Shown here: piece by piece, positions 6,220 through 9,391 of the stretch
Position numbering within the stretch: the stretch's first letter is position 1
How the letters are laid out: the number at the start of each line of letters is the position of its first letter
From: Bacteroides sp.
Lineage (GTDB): Bacteria > Bacteroidota > Bacteroidia > Bacteroidales > Bacteroidaceae
NCBI GenBank assembly: GCA_019412865.1
Contig: DXOJ01000372.1
Location: 1 to 9,391 of the forward strand
DNA: 9,391 nt
Reading direction: 5' to 3'
Position numbers and translations under genes: made by a program
Notes under the pieces: generated by a model
Seen by the model: only the letters and a program-made list of their open reading frames with translations
What the model was told of the DNA's origin: nothing
The model's database searches: none

Positions 6220-8112
6220 ATGAGAAAGTGGCGTATTGAAGATTCTGAGGAACTCTACAACATCACAGGTTGGGGCACCTCGTACTTTGGTATTAATGAC
6301 AAGGGTCATGTTGTTGTTACACCTCGTAGAGACGGGGTGTCTGTCGATTTGAAAGAACTGGTCGATGAGTTACAATTGCGTGATGTGGCAGCTCCCATGC
6401 TGGTGCGTTTTCCGGATATTTTGGACAACCGTATTGAGAAGATGTCGTCCTGCTTTAAACAGGCAGCCGAGGAGTATGGTTATAAAGCCGAGAACTTTAT
6501 TATCTATCCGATTAAAGTCAACCAGATGCGCCCCGTGGTGGAAGAGATTATCAGCCATGGAAAGAAGTTCAATCTCGGACTGGAAGCCGGTTCCAAACCG
6601 GAACTCCATGCGGTGATTGCTGTCAATACGGATTCTGACTCATTAATTGTATGTAACGGATATAAAGACGAAAGCTATATTGAACTGGCTTTGCTTGCCC
6701 AGAAAATGGGTAAACGTATTTTCCTCGTTGTAGAGAAGATGAACGAACTGAAGCTGATTGCAAAGATGGCAAAACAGCTGAATGTGCAGCCTAACATCGG
6801 CATACGTATCAAACTCGCTTCTTCCGGGAGCGGAAAGTGGGAAGAGTCGGGAGGGGATGCCAGCAAATTCGGTTTGACTTCCAGTGAACTTCTCGAAGCG
6901 CTCGACTTTCTGGATAGCAAAGGGTTGAAGGATTGTCTGAAACTGATTCATTTCCATATCGGCAGTCAAGTGACAAAGATACGTCGTATCAAAACGGCTT
7001 TGCGTGAGGCTTCACAATTCTATGTGCAGCTGCATTCGATGGGATTCAACGTCGAATTTGTCGATATTGGTGGTGGACTGGGAGTGGATTATGACGGAAC
7101 CCGTTCGTCTAATAGTGAAGGTAGCGTGAATTATTCCATTCAGGAATATGTAAACGACTCTATTTCTACTCTGGTGGACGTGAGCGATAAAAATGGCATC
7201 CCACACCCGAATATCATAACGGAGAGTGGACGTGCACTGACGGCACATCATTCCGTTCTTATCTTTGAGGTACTTGAAACTGCTACCTTGCCCGAATGGG
7301 ATGACGAGGAAGAGATTGCTCCGGATGCTCATGAACTGGTGCAGGAACTGTATGGTATCTGGGATACACTGAATCAGAACAAGATGTTGGAAGCATGGCA
7401 TGATGCGCAGCAGATCAGGGAGGAAGCGCTGGACTTGTTCAGTCATGGAATCGTAGATCTGAAAACCCGTGCACAAATTGAGCGTCTGTATTGGTCTATT
7501 ACGCGTGAGATTAATCAGATTGCCGGTGGTTTGAAGCACGCGCCCGATGAATTCCGCGGACTGTCTAAATTGCTTGCCGATAAATATTTCTGTAACTTCT
7601 CGCTCTTTCAGTCGCTTCCCGACTCTTGGGCGATCGACCAGATATTCCCGATCATGCCTATCCAGCGACTGGATGAGAAACCGGAACGTTCGGCTACTTT
7701 GCAGGATATTACCTGTGATTCGGACGGTAAAATTGCTAATTTTATTTCTACCCGTAACGTTTCCCATTATCTGCCCGTACATACACTGAAAAAAACGGAG
7801 CCCTACTATGTAGCTGTGTTCCTGGTCGGTGCTTATCAGGAGATTCTGGGAGATATGCACAATTTGTTCGGTGATACGAATGCCGTGCATGTTTCGGTGA
7901 ACGAGAAAGGATATAATATCGAACAGATTATTGATGGAGAAACGGTAGCGGAGGTGTTGGACTATGTACAGTACAATCCGAAGAAGCTGGTACGTACACT
8001 CGAAACCTGGGTGACGAAGTCGGTGAAAGAAGGAAAGATCTCTTTGGAAGAAGGAAAAGAATTCCTTTCCAACTATCGTTCAGGGCTTTACGGATATACT
8101 TATTTGGAATAA
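6220..8112 (+). CDS. speA: Biosynthetic arginine decarboxylase
   Basis: A PLP-dependent enzyme that decarboxylates L-arginine to agmatine, the first step of the agmatine route to putrescine and spermidine. At 630 aa it matches the large SpeA type (fold-III, alanine-racemase-like barrel). The N-terminus MRKWRIEDSEELYNITGWG is typical of bacterial SpeA. Visible active-site elements are the PLP-linked lysine K99 in YPIKVNQ, HIGSQ (246-250), the phosphate-binding glycine loop DIGGGLGVDYDG (282-293), ESGRALTAHHS (335-345), the catalytic cysteine motif TCDSDG (C499, D500) and GAYQEILGDMHNLFGDT (537-553). All expected residues are present, so it should be active. ATG 6220 follows its own promoter candidate. 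argB lies 56 nt downstream, linking arginine use to arginine synthesis. No signal peptide is seen, so a cytosolic location is expected. Confidence 0.97.
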   Translation: MRKWRIEDSEELYNITGWGTSYFGINDKGHVVVTPRRDGVSVDLKELVDELQLRDVAAPMLVRFPDILDNRIEKMSSCFKQAAEEYGYKAENFIIYPIKVNQMRPVVEEIISHGKKFNLGLEAGSKPELHAVIAVNTDSDSLIVCNGYKDESYIELALLAQKMGKRIFLVVEKMNELKLIAKMAKQLNVQPNIGIRIKLASSGSGKWEESGGDASKFGLTSSELLEALDFLDSKGLKDCLKLIHFHIGSQVTKIRRIKTALREASQFYVQLHSMGFNVEFVDIGGGLGVDYDGTRSSNSEGSVNYSIQEYVNDSISTLVDVSDKNGIPHPNIITESGRALTAHHSVLIFEVLETATLPEWDDEEEIAPDAHELVQELYGIWDTLNQNKMLEAWHDAQQIREEALDLFSHGIVDLKTRAQIERLYWSITREINQIAGGLKHAPDEFRGLSKLLADKYFCNFSLFQSLPDSWAIDQIFPIMPIQRLDEKPERSATLQDITCDSDGKIANFISTRNVSHYLPVHTLKKTEPYYVAVFLVGAYQEILGDMHNLFGDTNAVHVSVNEKGYNIEQIIDGETVAEVLDYVQYNPKKLVRTLETWVTKSVKEGKISLEEGKEFLSNYRSGLYGYTYLE

Positions 8113-8127
8113 CCGGCAAGGTGCCGG
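8113..8127 (+). other. Perfect 6-bp hairpin in the speA-argB gap
   Basis: CCGGCA (8113-8118), a 3-nt loop AGG, and TGCCGG (8122-8127) form a GC-rich stem starting at the base after the speA stop codon. No T-run follows, so it is not a standard intrinsic terminator. GCCGGA occurs twice in direct tandem (8123-8128 and 8129-8134), and GGAG (8126-8129) could instead pair with CTCC (8137-8140), an alternative fold excluding the first. It may set the relative amounts of speA and argB message or block 3' exonucleases. Confidence 0.5.
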
Positions 8128-8168
8128 AGCCGGATTCTCCATTCGGTGAACTTATTAGAAATCAAGAA

Positions 8169-8942
8169 ATGAGAGAAAAACTAACAGTTATTAAGGTGGG
8201 TGGCAAAATCGTAGAAGAGGAAGCCACCCTTCGTCAGTTGTTAAATGACTTTGCCGCTATCGCCGGACATAAAGTATTGGTTCACGGTGGTGGTCGTTCG
8301 GCTACAAAGATTGCCGCGCAACTGGGTATTGAAAGCAAAATGGTAAATGGTCGTCGGATTACCGATGCCGAAACTTTGAAGGTCGTAACGATGGTATACG
8401 GCGGATTAGTGAATAAAAATATTGTGGCAGGTCTGCAAGCACGCGGAGTCAATGCACTCGGATTGACCGGGGCGGATATGAACGTGATCCGTTCGGTGAA
8501 ACGTCCGGTGAAAGAGGTAGACTACGGTTTTGTGGGTGATGTGGAAAAGGTGGACGCTACTTTGTTATCCGATTTGATACATAAGGGAGTGGTTCCGGTA
8601 ATGGCTCCATTGACGCATGACGGACACGGCAATATGCTGAACACGAATGCAGATACCATTGCCGGAGAAACGGCGAAAGCGTTGTCGGCCCTGTTTGATG
8701 TGACATTGGTATATTGTTTTGAGAAGAAAGGCGTGTTGCGTGACGAGAATGATGACGACAGTGTGATTCCCCAAATCACCCGTGCCGAATTTGAACAATA
8801 TGTAGCTGATGGCGTTATTCAGGGAGGTATGATTCCCAAGTTGGAGAATTCTTTTGAAGCAATAAATGCAGGAGTATCTGAAGTGGTAATCACCTTAGCA
8901 TCAGCGATTAATAACTCTGGTGGAACAAGAATAAAAAAATAA
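8169..8942 (+). CDS. argB: N-acetyl(acyl)glutamate kinase
   Basis: Phosphorylates the gamma-carboxyl of an N-acylated glutamate, the second step of arginine synthesis. The product is 257 aa from the ATG at 8169. An in-frame GTG at 8121 would add 16 residues but lies in the hairpin and ahead of the family's usual start, so ATG 8169 is chosen. Amino-acid kinase motifs: IKVGGK (K9, phosphate binding), HGGGRSATK (39-47), MVNGRRITDAETLK (58-71), NTNADTIAGETA (158-169; D162) and IQGGMIPKLENS (217-228; K224). It lacks the N-terminal helix found in arginine-inhibited kinases, which suggests it is not feedback-inhibited by that mechanism. Bacteroides are known to make arginine through N-succinyl intermediates, so the natural substrate may be N-succinylglutamate. 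It is co-directional with speA, 56 nt away, and probably shares its transcript. Confidence 0.96.
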   Translation: MREKLTVIKVGGKIVEEEATLRQLLNDFAAIAGHKVLVHGGGRSATKIAAQLGIESKMVNGRRITDAETLKVVTMVYGGLVNKNIVAGLQARGVNALGLTGADMNVIRSVKRPVKEVDYGFVGDVEKVDATLLSDLIHKGVVPVMAPLTHDGHGNMLNTNADTIAGETAKALSALFDVTLVYCFEKKGVLRDENDDDSVIPQITRAEFEQYVADGVIQGGMIPKLENSFEAINAGVSEVVITLASAINNSGGTRIKK

Positions 8943-8965
8943 TTCAAAAAAAAGTAGTGGGCGAC

Positions 8966-8991
8966 TGTAACTTTTCATATCCTAGCCCGTC
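8966..8991 (+). promoter_or_regulatory. Candidate ECF-type promoter for the sigma factor gene
   Basis: TGTAAC (8966-8971, extended by TTTT) and CGTC (8988-8991) are separated by 16 bases, the arrangement recognised by many group-4 (ECF) sigma factors. The housekeeping TAnnTTTG form is absent from this 61-base gap. The expected start near 8998 leaves only about six bases before ATG 9004, so the mRNA would be nearly leaderless. The pattern suggests the sigma factor transcribes its own gene. Confidence 0.5.
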
Positions 8992-9003
8992 ATTATTATA
9001 GAG

Positions 9004-9391
9004 ATGCAAGAAATCAGCTTCCGAAACGATATTTTGCCGTTGAAGGATAAACTCTTTCGATTGGCTCTCAGAATCACCCTGGATAGGGCCGAAGCCGAGG
9101 ATGTCGTTCAGGACACCATGATAAGAGTGTGGAATAAGCGTGATGAGTGGTCTCAATTTGAATCGGTCGAAGCCTATTGCCTGACAGTGGCAAAGAATCT
9201 GGCGATAGATCGAAGTCAAAAGAAAGAAGCTCAAAACGTGGAACTCACCCCCGAAATGGAGGAAGAACCTGATGCAAACAGTCCGTATGACCAGATGATT
9301 CATGATGAAAGAATGAACATTATTAATAGACTGGTAAACGAACTTCCCGAAAAACAGCGGCTTATCATGCAACTGAGGGACATTGAAGGTG
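9004..9391 (+). CDS. RNA polymerase sigma factor, ECF (sigma-70 group 4), 3'-truncated by window end
   Basis: An open frame from ATG 9004 runs off the window after 129 codons. Residues 10-75 match sigma region 2: LPLKDKLFRLALRITLDRAEAEDVVQDTMIRVW contains the core-binding helix with the DVVQDT signature, followed by YCLTVAKNLAIDR, the promoter-melting and -10 recognition part. An acidic linker (80-100) follows, and region 4 begins at INRLVNELPEKQRLIMQLRDIEG before the edge. Full ECF factors are about 160-200 aa, so roughly 30-60 residues, including most of the -35-reading helix-turn-helix, are missing. It directs RNA polymerase to a special promoter set, often under anti-sigma control; any anti-sigma gene would lie beyond the window. 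The ECF-type promoter just upstream suggests autoregulation. It is 61 nt after argB but probably a separate unit. The regulon is unknown. Confidence 0.93.
   Translation, partial: MQEISFRNDILPLKDKLFRLALRITLDRAEAEDVVQDTMIRVWNKRDEWSQFESVEAYCLTVAKNLAIDRSQKKEAQNVELTPEMEEEPDANSPYDQMIHDERMNIINRLVNELPEKQRLIMQLRDIEG

Noticed and set aside
7012..7890. 292-codon minus-strand open frame inside speA
   Set aside because: It is wholly antisense to a clear, intact speA, and its composition is not protein-like.
8121..8168. Upstream in-frame GTG start for argB, adding 16 residues
   Set aside because: The GTG lies in the hairpin loop/stem with no ribosome binding site, and the added residues PEPDSPFGELIRNQE do not resemble the family N-terminus. 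ATG 8169 gives the usual 257 aa.
8932..8990. Possible rho-independent terminator after argB
   Set aside because: Only a 4-bp GGGC/GCCC stem (8959-8962 with 8985-8988) with a 22-base loop and no T-run was found; it overlaps the better-supported ECF promoter.

Overview
The window looks like chromosomal DNA from a Bacteroides species. The shikimate kinase, arginine decarboxylase, acetylglutamate kinase and ECF sigma proteins read like Bacteroides orthologues. Two upstream regions also carry the Bacteroidetes housekeeping promoter form (a TTTG- or TTG-type -33 box, then TAnnTTTG about 19-20 bp downstream). All supported genes are on the + strand. No RNA gene, CRISPR array, transposase, integrase or attachment site was seen.

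Layout. (1) 12-539: aroK, the fifth enzyme of the shikimate pathway, almost at the window edge. (2) 540-795: a 256-base non-coding gap with a good promoter candidate near its right end. (3) 796-6150: three tightly packed genes with 9-nt gaps. They encode a large cytosolic Sel1-repeat protein (832 aa), a compact Hsp90-family ATPase (588 aa) with its ATP-binding and catalytic-loop motifs intact, and an all-helical TPR-like protein (356 aa). This is the accessory-looking part of the window and the best candidate for an undescribed system. (4) 6151-6219: a short gap with a near-consensus promoter for speA. (5) 6220-8942: speA (PLP-dependent biosynthetic arginine decarboxylase) and argB (N-acyl-glutamate kinase), 56 nt apart with a perfect 6-bp hairpin right after the speA stop. 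(6) 8943-9003: a gap with an ECF-type promoter candidate. (7) 9004-9391: the first 129 codons of an ECF sigma factor, cut off by the window end.

How the genes work together. aroK, speA and argB are core amino-acid and polyamine metabolism: argB feeds arginine synthesis, and speA converts arginine to agmatine for polyamines. The middle cassette combines an Hsp90-type ATPase with two large helical-repeat proteins. Helical-repeat proteins are typical binding scaffolds and, in eukaryotes, typical Hsp90 co-chaperones, so a dedicated chaperone/adaptor complex is the natural hypothesis. No client or effector enzyme is visible, so its role (stress folding, assembly of a complex, or immunity) cannot be decided from the sequence. 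The ECF sigma factor at the right end appears able to transcribe itself.
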